Shown here in pieces: positions 1 through 5,671 of a stretch of DNA of 5,671 nt (position 1 is its first letter; the number at the start of each line of letters is the position of its first letter). Under the pieces are notes generated by a model. That model ran no database searches and was not told where the DNA came from. It worked only from the letters and a program-made list of their open reading frames with translations. The translations under genes and the position numbers were made by a program. Source of the stretch: Frankiales bacterium (lineage in GTDB: Bacteria > Actinomycetota > Actinomycetes > Mycobacteriales > Jatrophihabitantaceae); contig JAOPUY010000326.1 of the NCBI GenBank assembly GCA_025963265.1, forward strand, positions 1-5,671, given 5' to 3'.

Positions 1-608
1 GGCGAGCGCACGCCGGCGTCCAGGTCGGCGATCAGCTCGGCGATCGGGCGGGCCTTGCCTAGATCGGTGTCGTACCAGGAGTTGAAGACCTGCAGGAAGA
101 TCCACTGCGTCCAGCGGTAGTACTCGACATCGGTGGTCGACACCGACCGCCGCGGGTCGTGGCCCAGCCCCATCCGGCGCAGCTGGCGGCGATAGGTGGC
201 GATGTTCGCGTTCGTGGTGATGGCCGGGTGCGTGCCGGTCTGCACGGCGTACTGCTCGGCCGGCAGCCCGAAAGCGTCGAAGCCCATGGTGTGCAGCACG
301 TTCTCACCGCGCATCCGCAGGTAGCGCGCGAAGACGTCGGTGCCGATGTAGCCCAGCGGATGGCCCACGTGCAGGCCGTCGCCGGACGGGTAGGGGAACA
401 TGTCCATCACGAACGCGTGCGGGCGCTGGGCGACCGCGGAGAAGCCGACCTCGAGCTCGCCGGTCGGGTTCGGCGCGTTGAAGGTGCCCCGCGCCTCCCA
501 CTCGTCCTGCCAGCGGAGTTCGATCTGCTCGGCCAGGGCCGCGGTGTAGCGGTAGGGGAACTCCGCCGCGTCGGCGGCGGGCGGGCTGGTCTGTTCGGCG
601 CTAGTCAC
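1..608 (-). CDS. leuS: Leucyl-tRNA synthetase, N-terminal 202 residues (cut by window edge)
   Basis: LeuS is a cytoplasmic class I aminoacyl-tRNA synthetase that charges tRNA(Leu) with leucine for translation. Only the 5' end is present: 202 complete codons of a protein that is usually about 850-970 residues in bacteria. The class I HIGH signature appears as HVGH at residues 80-83, inside [16 protein letters not shown] (72-87), which is typical of LeuS. The segments [15 protein letters not shown] (109-123) and [13 protein letters not shown] (163-175) are also conserved in the family, and the [12 protein letters not shown] stretch (149-160) resembles mycobacterial LeuS. The start is GTG at 608, chosen because AAAAGGA lies 8 nt upstream and because the preceding in-frame sequence gives no LeuS-like residues. 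It lies 39 bp after the stop of the phosphatase gene, so it could be co-transcribed with it. A TAGCGT hexamer at 638-643 could be a weak -10 of its own, but no -35 is visible. Identification is firm. Confidence 0.97.
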   Translation of the reverse strand, partial: MTSAEQTSPPAADAAEFPYRYTAALAEQIELRWQDEWEARGTFNAPNPTGELEVGFSAVAQRPHAFVMDMFPYPSGDGLHVGHPLGYIGTDVFARYLRMRGENVLHTMGFDAFGLPAEQYAVQTGTHPAITTNANIATYRRQLRRMGLGHDPRRSVSTTDVEYYRWTQWIFLQVFNSWYDTDLGKARPIAELIADLDAGVRS

Positions 609-616
609 GCTCGATG

Positions 617-623
617 TCCTTTT
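617..623 (-). promoter_or_regulatory. Ribosome binding site of leuS
   Basis: The minus strand reads AAAAGGA, followed by an 8-nt spacer and GTG at 608-606. This is a good Shine-Dalgarno match at normal distance and is what fixes the GTG as the leuS start. Confidence 0.75.
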
Positions 624-647
624 CTCGGTTCGACGACACGCTATCGG

Positions 648-1292
648 TCAGGCCTCGGCGTCGGCGGGTTCTTCCTCCGGGGCCAACAACGGGATCACCG
701 GGCCGGGCGGTCCCGCGTTGTGCGCCCGCAGGTTCCAGCCCTGGCCGTCATCGCGGAGCTCGGTCCAGTGGCAGTTGGCCAGCGGACCCAGCACCGAGGG
801 AGTCTGCGGCAGCCCGAGCATCGCGGCGGTCAGGCACATCGCGGTCGCGCCGTGGCTGACCAGCACCACCAGCTCGACCTCGGGCAGCGAGGCGACGAGG
901 GCCATGGCCCGCTCGGCGACCTCGTGCCGGCTTTCGCCGCCGCGGCGGGTCACGTCGCGGCCGGCCAGCCAGTCGGCGAACTCGTCCGGGTAGCGGGCTC
1001 GGACCTCGTCGCGGGTCAGACCTTCCCAGTGGCCGAGGTTGCGCTCGCGCAGCCGCTTGTCGATGCCCAGCGGCAGCCCGGTCAGCGAGGCCACCTTGGC
1101 GGCGGTGTCTTGGGCGCGCTGCAGATCGGAGGAGACCAGGATGTCCGGCGACATCGCGGCGATCAGACCGGCGACTTGCATCGCTTGGGCCTGCCCGACC
1201 GAGTCCAGCGGCGGATCGGCTTGGCCCTGATAGCGGCTCTCCGCGTTCCAGGCGGTGCGGCCGTGTCGCAGGATGACGATGCGACGCCGCAC
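648..1292 (-). CDS. gpgP: Histidine phosphatase family protein, probable glucosyl-3-phosphoglycerate phosphatase
   Basis: This 214-residue protein belongs to the histidine phosphatase (phosphoglycerate mutase-like) superfamily. Visible catalytic elements are the RHG motif at residues 9-11 with the nucleophile His10, Arg59 in SSDLQRA, the acid/base Glu83 in RLRERNLGHWEG, and the second histidine His147 in VSHGA. Mycobacterial GpgP (Rv2419c) has the same motif set, and, as here, lies directly after rsfS. That enzyme removes phosphate from glucosyl-3-phosphoglycerate to give glucosylglycerate, the primer of methylglucose lipopolysaccharides. The substrate is inferred from similarity and neighbourhood; a cofactor-independent phosphatase with another sugar-phosphate substrate is possible. 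The start is GTG at 1292, the base right after the rsfS TAA stop, so translation is probably coupled; a GGAAG at 1303-1307 inside rsfS may be its binding site. The tail after about residue 195 is acidic and proline-rich and looks unconserved. The family call is certain; the gene symbol is tentative. Confidence 0.85.
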   Translation of the reverse strand: MRRRIVILRHGRTAWNAESRYQGQADPPLDSVGQAQAMQVAGLIAAMSPDILVSSDLQRAQDTAAKVASLTGLPLGIDKRLRERNLGHWEGLTRDEVRARYPDEFADWLAGRDVTRRGGESRHEVAERAMALVASLPEVELVVLVSHGATAMCLTAAMLGLPQTPSVLGPLANCHWTELRDDGQGWNLRAHNAGPPGPVIPLLAPEEEPADAEA

Positions 1293-1733
1293 TTACAGCC
1301 CGCTTCCGGACGCGCGGGTGCTCTGCGGATCGTTCGGCCCGCTCAGTCCGGCGGCGAGCTCGGAGTTGCCCTCGGCGTCGGCCTCGAACTCAATCAGCGG
1401 GCAGTCTTTCCACAGCCGCTCAAGGGAGTAGAAGACGCGCTCCTCAGCGTGCTGGACGTGCACGACGATCTCGGCGTAGTCCAGCAGCACCCAGCGGCCG
1501 TCTCGCTTGCCCTCGCGTCGCAGCGGCTTGACGCCGACCCGGCGCAGTTGCTCCTCGATCTCGTCGACGATGGCCTCGACCTGCCGCTCGTTGTTGCCGG
1601 TGACGATGACGAAGACGTCGGTGATCGCCAGCCGATCGCTGACATCGATGAGGACGATGTCAGTGCCAAGCTTGTCGGATGCGGCTTGTCCGGCGATTCG
1701 GGCCAGCCGGGCGGCGTTGTCAGTTGCGGTCAC
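1293..1733 (-). CDS. rsfS: Ribosomal silencing factor RsfS (Iojap/DUF143 family)
   Basis: RsfS binds ribosomal protein uL14 on the 50S subunit and blocks joining with 30S, lowering translation in stationary phase or starvation. The 146-residue product carries the complete family domain at about residues 5-112, with conserved stretches LIDVSDRLAITDVFVIVTGN (28-47), the helix ERQVEAIVDEIEEQL (49-63), and GRWVLLDYAEIVVHV (79-93) followed by ERVFYSLERLW (98-108). The C-terminal 35 residues are acidic, then Ser/Gly-rich, and are probably disordered. The start is GTG at 1733; no in-frame ATG upstream gives family-like sequence, and no convincing Shine-Dalgarno is seen, so it may be leaderless. The gene is followed without any gap by the gpgP-like gene, as in mycobacteria, but the usual upstream partner nadD is absent and hpf lies there instead. 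Identification is firm; the exact start is less so. Confidence 0.95.
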   Translation of the reverse strand: MTATDNAARLARIAGQAASDKLGTDIVLIDVSDRLAITDVFVIVTGNNERQVEAIVDEIEEQLRRVGVKPLRREGKRDGRWVLLDYAEIVVHVQHAEERVFYSLERLWKDCPLIEFEADAEGNSELAAGLSGPNDPQSTRASGSGL

Positions 1734-1741
1734 AATGGCTC

Positions 1742-1747
1742 AGGGTA
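1742..1747 (-). promoter_or_regulatory. Candidate -10 element of a leaderless rsfS promoter
   Basis: The minus strand reads TACCCT, a match to the actinobacterial TANNNT -10 pattern, with 8 nt between it and the rsfS GTG. That distance would place the transcript start at or next to the start codon. No good -35 hexamer is seen, which is common in actinobacterial promoters but leaves the call weak. Confidence 0.3.
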
Positions 1748-1754
1748 CCCGCCA

Positions 1755-1790
1755 GCCGGGCGGCGGCGCTTGCTCGCGCCGCCGTCCGGC
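1755..1790 (-). terminator. GC-rich stem-loop after hpf, likely transcription terminator
   Basis: A near-perfect inverted repeat has arms 1755-1769 and 1776-1790 (15 bp, a single mismatch between 1760 and 1785) and a 6-nt loop at 1770-1775. The inner 9 bp (1761-1769 with 1776-1784) pair perfectly. It begins 11 nt after the hpf stop codon. There is no T-run behind it on the minus strand, but actinobacterial terminators often lack one. It separates the mtrB-lpqB-comF-hpf block from rsfS-gpgP-leuS. It could instead act as an mRNA-stabilising 3' structure. Confidence 0.6.
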
Positions 1791-1801
1791 CGGACCCGGT
1801 C

Positions 1802-2419
1802 TCAGTCGATGAGGCGGATGACGCCGTAGTCGTAGGCGTGCCGGCGGTACACCACGCTGGGCGAGCCGCTGTCGGCGTCGGCGAAGAGGTAGAAATCGTG
1901 GCCCACGAGCTCCATCTCGAACAGCGCCTGATCGATCGTCATCGGCTTGGCTGGATGCTCCTTCTCGCGCACCACGTGTCCGGGACCGTCCACAGATCCG
2001 AGCCCGGCGGAGTCGGCGTCGAAGTCCGCGCGCTCGGCCACCGCGATGGCAGCCGAGGTCTGCTCCAGCACGGCGGTGGTGGCCGCGGACACCGAGGTCG
2101 GCGAGTGCCGCCCGTGGTGCACCCGGCGCCGGTCGGCGGCTTGCCGGAACTTGCGTTCCAACCGCTCGGTGGCGATGTCGAGCGCCTTGTAGAAGTCATC
2201 GGCGCAGGCCTCGGCCCGCACGACCGGACCACGGACCCGGCAGGTGATCTCGACGTGCTGACAGACCTCGGACTGGCGGGGGTTCTTCTCATGCTGCAGT
2301 TCAACATCGGCACGGATTATTCGGTTGTCGTACCGCTCCACTCGAGCCAATTTCTCGGCGACGTGCTGGCGGTAGTGATCGGGGACCTCGACGTTCCGGC
2401 CCCTGACGACAATATCCAT
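1802..2419 (-). CDS. hpf: Long-form ribosome hibernation promoting factor (HPF)
   Basis: HPF binds the 30S decoding region of idle ribosomes and, in its long form, drives 70S pairing into 100S particles or stabilises hibernating 70S. The product has 205 residues. The N-terminal S30AE domain spans about 1-100, starting MDIVVRGRNVEVPD, with helix HVAEKLARVERY (19-30) and DDFYKALDIATERLERKFR (74-92). A variable linker of about 60 residues follows. The C-terminal dimerisation domain (about 158-205) holds the conserved FEMELVGHDFYLFAD (167-181) and VVYRRHAYDYGVIRL (189-203). The start is ATG at 2419 because GGAGGT sits 3 nt upstream and the S30AE domain begins there; the reading frame stays open further upstream, but those 49 codons are not HPF-like. 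The comF-hpf order matches mycobacteria (Rv3242c-Rv3241c), but the next gene is rsfS rather than secA. HPF genes are commonly stress-induced; I cannot point to a promoter here. Confidence 0.97.
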   Translation of the reverse strand: MDIVVRGRNVEVPDHYRQHVAEKLARVERYDNRIIRADVELQHEKNPRQSEVCQHVEITCRVRGPVVRAEACADDFYKALDIATERLERKFRQAADRRRVHHGRHSPTSVSAATTAVLEQTSAAIAVAERADFDADSAGLGSVDGPGHVVREKEHPAKPMTIDQALFEMELVGHDFYLFADADSGSPSVVYRRHAYDYGVIRLID

Positions 2420-2422
2420 GCG

Positions 2423-2428
2423 ACCTCC
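2423..2428 (-). promoter_or_regulatory. Ribosome binding site of hpf
   Basis: The minus strand reads GGAGGT followed by CGC and ATG (2419-2417). The strong match decides the start against the longer open frame that runs up to 2566. The spacing is on the short side. Confidence 0.8.
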
Positions 2429-2517
2429 AGATGCTCGAAGGCACCAGCGACGTTCGTCTGCAGCGTCGGATTTTCGGATCGACTCGGCAGGCGGGCCGCG
2501 ACTTGCGAGCGGTCCGT

Positions 2518-2539
2518 CAGCCGCGAGGCGATCGCGCTG
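2518..2539 (-). terminator. Candidate stem-loop downstream of comF
   Basis: The arms CAGC-C-GCGA (2518-2526) and TCGCGCTG (2532-2539) pair over 8 bp with one bulged base and a 5-nt loop. It lies 24 nt after the comF stop. There is no T-run, and in DNA of this GC content such stems arise by chance, so terminator function is only a possibility. Confidence 0.3.
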
Positions 2540-2562
2540 GCACCTATCTCTGCTAGTCAGCC

Positions 2563-3330
2563 TCACGCTAGCCGCATCGCTGGCAGAAGCACAGCAGGTG
2601 TGGCAAAGACGCCGCGCTGCGCGGCGTGCCGGCCCGGCGGACGTCGGCGCACTGTGCGGGCGATCACCGCCGCGTGACTCACCTCCCAGCCGGCCGCGCG
2701 CAAGGCCCGCGCCGCCTCGCTCAAGGTGGCGCCGGTGGTGAGGACGTCATCGAGCAGGATCGCCCGCTGGTTGACGCCGGCGGGCGGCGCGGCCCTCATC
2801 TGGCCGGACAGATTCTCAAGTCGCTGCTCGGCCGTGAGCCCGACTGAATCCAGCACCGCCGCGTTTAGCCGGAGCACGCGGCGAGCCGGCAGGCTGCTCT
2901 GCTCGCTGACGGCCCGCGTGAGCCGCCAGACGTGGTCGCCGCCCCGCGCCGCGGCGACGCCGCGCCGGGACGGAATCGGCACCAGGACGGTCCGGGTCGG
3001 CGGCGGACCCCCGGCCTCGTCGGCCCACCAGCCGGCTTCGGTCAGGCATCGGGCCAGCGCCGGCGCCAGCCCACGCTGGCCGTGTTCCTTGTAGGCCAGC
3101 ACGGCGCGACGTAGGCCGGCCGAGTAGTCACCGGCGGCGAACACGGTCAGTCCGGCCAGCGGCACTCGCACCGGAGCGAGCGTCGCTCGGCAATCGGCGC
3201 ACCACACCTCCCCCGCCGAGCCACAGCCGACGCAGTGTTTCGGAAAGACCAGGTCGAGCAGGTCGCCCAGCGAGGAGCTAACCAAATGGCGACCAGCCCG
3301 GGCGATGACGGCATCAGCGAGTGAGTTCAT
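2563..3330 (-). CDS. comF: ComF family protein (zinc finger plus phosphoribosyltransferase-like domain)
   Basis: The product has 255 residues. An N-terminal double-CxxC zinc-ribbon uses Cys33, Cys36, Cys44 and Cys47. A phosphoribosyltransferase-type domain follows, with VPIPSRRG (117-124), the RG..H element near 129-133, and the PRPP-binding loop ILLDDVLTTGATLSEA (191-206) including Asp194-Asp195. In Bacillus and Haemophilus, ComF homologues act cytoplasmically in DNA uptake, handling incoming single strands. In actinobacteria the gene is kept although full competence machinery is usually lacking, so its role is open. The start at ATG 3330 is chosen by family length. A GAGG lies only 1 nt upstream, which is too close to work well, so a start at TTG codon 16 is possible. 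The frame stays open upstream into lpqB, but that part has no ComF homology. The C-terminal tail after about residue 228 is Arg/Pro-rich and unconserved. Confidence 0.92.
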   Translation of the reverse strand: MNSLADAVIARAGRHLVSSSLGDLLDLVFPKHCVGCGSAGEVWCADCRATLAPVRVPLAGLTVFAAGDYSAGLRRAVLAYKEHGQRGLAPALARCLTEAGWWADEAGGPPPTRTVLVPIPSRRGVAAARGGDHVWRLTRAVSEQSSLPARRVLRLNAAVLDSVGLTAEQRLENLSGQMRAAPPAGVNQRAILLDDVLTTGATLSEAARALRAAGWEVSHAAVIARTVRRRPPGRHAAQRGVFATPAVLLPAMRLA

Positions 3331-3422
3331 GCCTCGAGTCTGGACGCGGCCGACCGCCGGGTGCGCCTCCGCGCGCGGTCTGTGGACGACGCGCGCAGCG
3401 GTGGACAAACAGCGCTGTCTGC
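3331..3422 (-). other. Intergenic region lpqB-comF
   Basis: This 92-bp gap lies between the lpqB stop and the assigned comF start. In Mycobacterium tuberculosis a further gene (Rv3243c) stands here; this gap is too short to hold it. It contains the tandem repeat described separately. I see no TANNNT -10 with a partner -35, so comF may be read from upstream. Confidence 0.5.
3371..3408. repeat. Two-copy imperfect ~20-bp tandem repeat with DnaA-box-like cores
   Basis: Two units each start with GCGCGC (3371-3376, 3391-3396) and contain GTGGAC (3382-3387, 3401-3406). Read on the minus strand, the cores are TCGTCCACA (3381-3389) and TTGTCCACC (3400-3408), each one base off the actinobacterial DnaA box TTGTCCACA, in the same orientation and 19 bp apart. 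They lie about 50-80 nt upstream of the comF start codon. The GCGCGCG at 3371-3377 can also pair with 3390-3396, placing the first core in a loop, so a stem-loop after lpqB is an alternative reading. Confidence 0.5.
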
Positions 3423-5192
3423 TCAGCTGGCGTAGGCCGGGGCTGATCCGGTCGAGGCCTCTGAGCCGGCCGGTTGCTGCCAGGACCCGCCGAGCTGCTC
3501 CCAGATCGCCGGCCCGTCGGTCACCACGACCGTGGGTTGGCCCGGCGCCGCGGCGATCGAGAGCAGCCCGCGGGTGAGCCCGGTCGAGGACAGCGAGTTC
3601 AAGGCGTAGCCGTCGCACTGCACGGTCCAGACCTGGGGCACGCCGCCGTCGAGGGCGCCGATGAACAGCAGGTGGGTGGCGTCGCTCCAGGCCACGTCGG
3701 TGACCCTCAGTCCGGCCGGGGTGATCGCGGCCAGCGTGCCGATGGTGAAGCCTGCGCCGACCAGCACCACCGAACCCGCCCACAACGCCCCGCCACCGGA
3801 GGCCGATTGCAGCACGACGCCGATTCGGGCGCCGTCGGGGCTGAATTGCAGCGCCAGCACCCGCCCGCCGATCGGCCCGCCGGTGGAGACCAGGTGAGCC
3901 ACCCGATCAGTTCCGACGCGGTAGATGCTGGACCCGACCCCGATCCAGACCTCATCGCTGCCCGGCCTGAACTCGGGACGGCTCAGCGGCCCCGGCGGCA
4001 AGGACACCGCGCTCAACGGCCCGCTGGCATCGCCCATCAGCAGGCTGTTGCCCGACAGCGCGGCCACCCGCAGGACGTTGCCCGGCGCGAGTCGCAGCGA
4101 GACCGAGCTCAGCTTGGCGCTGGCGTTGCCGACTGGGCCGGGCACCGCCTTGTTGGTGACACCGTCGACCAAACCGCCCGATCGCAGGTAGTAGAGCTTC
4201 GAGTTCACGATCGGCGCCTCCGGGTCGAAGCTCGGGAAGTCGCCCTTGGAGAAGGTGGCGGACCCGACATCGGGGACGTTGACCGGCTTGCCGGCGTCGC
4301 TCAGGCTGACCCGGCCGGAGAACACGATGGGACCGAAGGTGTAGGCGAGCTGGGCGGCGAGTTTGCGCAGCGTGGCGGCGTCGAGCTGGGCCGCCCCGGG
4401 AATGTCCAGGGCCACGTCTTGGTCGGAGACGGTGACCGTCGCCTTCCGCGTGACATCGGGCGGCGGGAGCGCGCTGGTGACCGACGGCGCGAGGTTCTGG
4501 CTCGGCCCGGCCAGCAGCTGGGCCAGCAGCCATTCGCCGAGTTCCTGCCCCTTCAGCGCGGAGTAGCGCAGGTCGGAGACCAGCCGAGGCTGCACCGAGC
4601 CCTTGTAGAGGAAGTAGATCGGTTGCGTGCTGTAGACGTCGTTGAACGTCGATTCGCCGATCAGCACGCCCGGATCGAGCGTGTCGATGCGCCAGGCGTT
4701 GTTCTCCCGCTTGAGGGTGAAGGTGCTCGACACCGGTTTGTTCGGGAGCTGGGGGGTGTAGACGCCGCTGGGGTCGACGCTGCCCACCTCCTCGCCGGTC
4801 ACGCTGACCGCTTGTTCATCGCCCACGTCCTCTGGGTTCTGCGGCACCGGAGCATTGGCGCCGCCGAGGATCGTGACGGTGTTGTCCTGCCAGCGGCTGC
4901 CGGCGGCCGTCGTGAGGTACTGGCGGGCGCCGGAGTGGTGGGCGTCTGAGGAGGACGCCGCCGCGGCTAGGAAGCCGACCACGATGGCCCGCGAGTCGGC
5001 GCCGGCCACCGGACCCTGATCGACGATTCCACTGGTCGGCGAGTCTCCGGTCACCGGCCGAATCGTCTCCGGCCGTGAGGAGGACGGCACCCCCGAGCAG
5101 GCGGCGAGCAGCAGGCCCAGCCCGGCGAGGATGGCGACCAGCAGCGTGCGACCCGCGTGGCGTCTCGTCCGGGCGTGGGTATCGCGCCTCAT
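3423..5192 (-). CDS. lpqB: Lipoprotein LpqB, partner of the MtrAB two-component system
   Basis: LpqB is an envelope lipoprotein that in mycobacteria binds the extracytoplasmic part of the kinase MtrB and tunes MtrA phosphorylation, affecting cell-wall homeostasis and division. The 589-residue product begins with an Arg-rich n-region, a hydrophobic stretch (about 17-31) and the lipobox LAAC, predicting lipidation at Cys32. An N-terminal region with a [10 protein letters not shown] motif (66-75) precedes a GerMN-like domain at roughly 185-295, containing QPIYFLYKG (190-198) and [15 protein letters not shown] (217-231). The rest (about 310-565) is a beta-strand-rich, propeller-like domain with elements such as [11 protein letters not shown] (450-460) and [16 protein letters not shown] (497-512). 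The length is typical of the family. The ATG start overlaps the mtrB stop as ATGA, and GAGGT lies 6 nt upstream, so translation is coupled with mtrB. Identification is firm. Confidence 0.97.
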   Translation of the reverse strand: MRRDTHARTRRHAGRTLLVAILAGLGLLLAACSGVPSSSRPETIRPVTGDSPTSGIVDQGPVAGADSRAIVVGFLAAAASSSDAHHSGARQYLTTAAGSRWQDNTVTILGGANAPVPQNPEDVGDEQAVSVTGEEVGSVDPSGVYTPQLPNKPVSSTFTLKRENNAWRIDTLDPGVLIGESTFNDVYSTQPIYFLYKGSVQPRLVSDLRYSALKGQELGEWLLAQLLAGPSQNLAPSVTSALPPPDVTRKATVTVSDQDVALDIPGAAQLDAATLRKLAAQLAYTFGPIVFSGRVSLSDAGKPVNVPDVGSATFSKGDFPSFDPEAPIVNSKLYYLRSGGLVDGVTNKAVPGPVGNASAKLSSVSLRLAPGNVLRVAALSGNSLLMGDASGPLSAVSLPPGPLSRPEFRPGSDEVWIGVGSSIYRVGTDRVAHLVSTGGPIGGRVLALQFSPDGARIGVVLQSASGGGALWAGSVVLVGAGFTIGTLAAITPAGLRVTDVAWSDATHLLFIGALDGGVPQVWTVQCDGYALNSLSSTGLTRGLLSIAAAPGQPTVVVTDGPAIWEQLGGSWQQPAGSEASTGSAPAYAS

Positions 5193-5671
5193 GCTTGGAC
5201 CTCGATCGGCGCCAACGGCAGCGGCGAGGACTCCAGCGTCCCCCGGGCCGTGCGGGGCAGGGTGAGGCGGAAGACCGCGCCTTTGCCCCGTTCGCCCCAG
5301 GCCTGCAGCCAGCCGCCGTGCAACCGGGCGTCCTCCAAGCTGATGGCCAGTCCCAAACCGGTCCCGCCGGTCAACCGGCTGCGGGAGGGATCAGCCCGCC
5401 AGAAGCGGTTGAACACCAGTCCGGCCTCCCCTGGCCGCAAACCGACCCCGCGGTCGCGGACCGAGATGGCGACGGCGTTCTCGTCCTCGCCGAGTCGGAT
5501 CTCGATCGGCTGACCCTCGGAGTGGTCGAGCGCGTTGCCGAGCAAGTTGCGAAGGATCCGCTCGACCCGGCGCGCGTCGACCTCGGCCAGCACGGCCTCC
5601 GGCGGCAGATTCATCAGAATCTGGATGCCGTGGCGCTGCGCGACGGGCTGGCTGGCCGCCACCGCCCGCTC
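5189..5671 (-). CDS. mtrB: Sensor histidine kinase MtrB, C-terminal 160 residues (cut by window edge)
   Basis: MtrB is the membrane histidine kinase that phosphorylates the response regulator MtrA; the pair controls cell-wall hydrolases, division and osmotic response. Only the C-terminal catalytic ATPase part is in the window. Seen in order are the N box [18 protein letters not shown], the G1 box [10 protein letters not shown], the F box [11 protein letters not shown], and the G2 box [19 protein letters not shown], which together make a complete ATP-binding fold. The wording closely follows mycobacterial MtrB, including the GVGLRPGE and FWR.DPSR segments and the SSPLPLAPI tail. The phosphoacceptor histidine, HAMP and membrane segments lie beyond the right edge. 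The stop overlaps the lpqB start by 4 bp. The lpqB neighbour makes MtrB, rather than another kinase, nearly certain. Confidence 0.95.
   Translation of the reverse strand, partial: ERAVAASQPVAQRHGIQILMNLPPEAVLAEVDARRVERILRNLLGNALDHSEGQPIEIRLGEDENAVAISVRDRGVGLRPGEAGLVFNRFWRADPSRSRLTGGTGLGLAISLEDARLHGGWLQAWGERGKGAVFRLTLPRTARGTLESSPLPLAPIEVQA
5199..5203 (-). promoter_or_regulatory. Ribosome binding site of lpqB inside mtrB
   Basis: The minus strand reads GAGGT with a 6-nt spacer to the lpqB ATG at 5192. It lies within the last codons of mtrB and supports this start and translational coupling. Confidence 0.65.

Larger units (their letters stand above)
2420..2562 (-). other. Intergenic region comF-hpf (expected hpf promoter region)
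   Basis: This 143-bp gap holds the hpf ribosome binding site. On the minus strand it also contains two ATCCGA copies 8 bp apart (2466-2471 and 2474-2479) around an A-rich step, located 47-62 nt upstream of the hpf start. These could be an operator or part of a promoter. I looked for TANNNT -10 and TTGACA-like -35 hexamers and found no convincing pair. A stem-loop candidate near the comF end is listed separately. Confidence 0.4.

Noticed and set aside
1403..1412. TTTCCACA-like sequence as another DnaA box
   Set aside because: It has two mismatches to the actinobacterial box and lies inside rsfS coding sequence, so it is expected by chance.
159..1829. Long open frame of 556 codons on the plus strand
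   Set aside because: It runs antisense through leuS, gpgP and rsfS, which have clear family motifs. Its sequence is Gly/Arg/Val-rich with no recognisable domain, typical of a shadow frame in GC-rich DNA.
2420..2566. Possible 49-codon N-terminal extension of hpf
   Set aside because: The extension has no S30AE similarity, and a strong GGAGGT precedes the internal ATG at 2419.
1679..2677. Open frame of 332 codons on the plus strand
   Set aside because: It spans the rsfS-hpf gap, all of hpf antisense and the comF end, without domain features.
3371..3396. lpqB terminator formed by the GCGCGCG/CGCGCGC arms
   Set aside because: The stem is only 7 bp with a 12-nt loop and is made of simple alternating GC; the tandem-repeat reading explains the same bases better.
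3331..3783. Possible 151-codon N-terminal extension of comF overlapping lpqB
   Set aside because: It would overlap the coding end of lpqB by 361 bp, has no ComF-like content and is Arg/Gly-rich shadow sequence.
3474..4949. Long open frame of 491 codons on the plus strand
   Set aside because: It is antisense to lpqB, is low-complexity in composition and shows no family motif; high third-position GC in lpqB explains the lack of stops.
1..5671. Mobile element, CRISPR array, tRNA or novel defence system
   Set aside because: No transposase, spaced direct-repeat array, tRNA-like cloverleaf or toxin/antitoxin-like gene pair was found; all coding space is taken by conserved housekeeping genes.

Overview
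The window is compact, very GC-rich chromosomal DNA in which every recognisable gene lies on the minus strand. Gene content points to an actinomycete (Actinomycetota): the block mtrB-lpqB-comF-hpf is a phylum hallmark, the LpqB lipoprotein is essentially restricted to actinobacteria, and the LeuS, MtrB and GpgP-like proteins resemble their mycobacterial counterparts as I recall them. The genus cannot be fixed from this sequence. I see no mobile element, tRNA, rRNA, CRISPR array or defence system. This is core genome, and no new multi-gene system is evident.

In transcription order (high to low coordinates), block one runs from the 3' end of mtrB (cut by the right edge), through lpqB (ATGA stop/start overlap), a 92-bp gap with an imperfect tandem repeat, comF, a 143-bp gap, and hpf. 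MtrB is the histidine kinase of the MtrAB envelope/division regulator and LpqB is its lipoprotein partner. ComF is a zinc-finger phosphoribosyltransferase-like protein. HPF is a long-form ribosome hibernation factor. A strong GC-rich inverted repeat lies just after the hpf stop and probably ends this unit.

Block two is rsfS (ribosomal silencing factor), then a histidine-phosphatase gene that is probably gpgP, starting on the base after the rsfS stop codon, then leuS (5' 202 codons only, cut by the left edge). The pair rsfS-gpgP is conserved in mycobacteria (Rv2420c-Rv2419c).

The most notable feature is the junction at about 1734-1801. In the actinobacterial genomes I know, hpf is followed by secA and rsfS is preceded by nadD. 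Here neither is present, so two separately conserved blocks meet, placing two ribosome-inactivating factors (HPF and RsfS) 68 bp apart. Other points are a possible leaderless promoter for rsfS and paired DnaA-box-like 9-mers between lpqB and comF.
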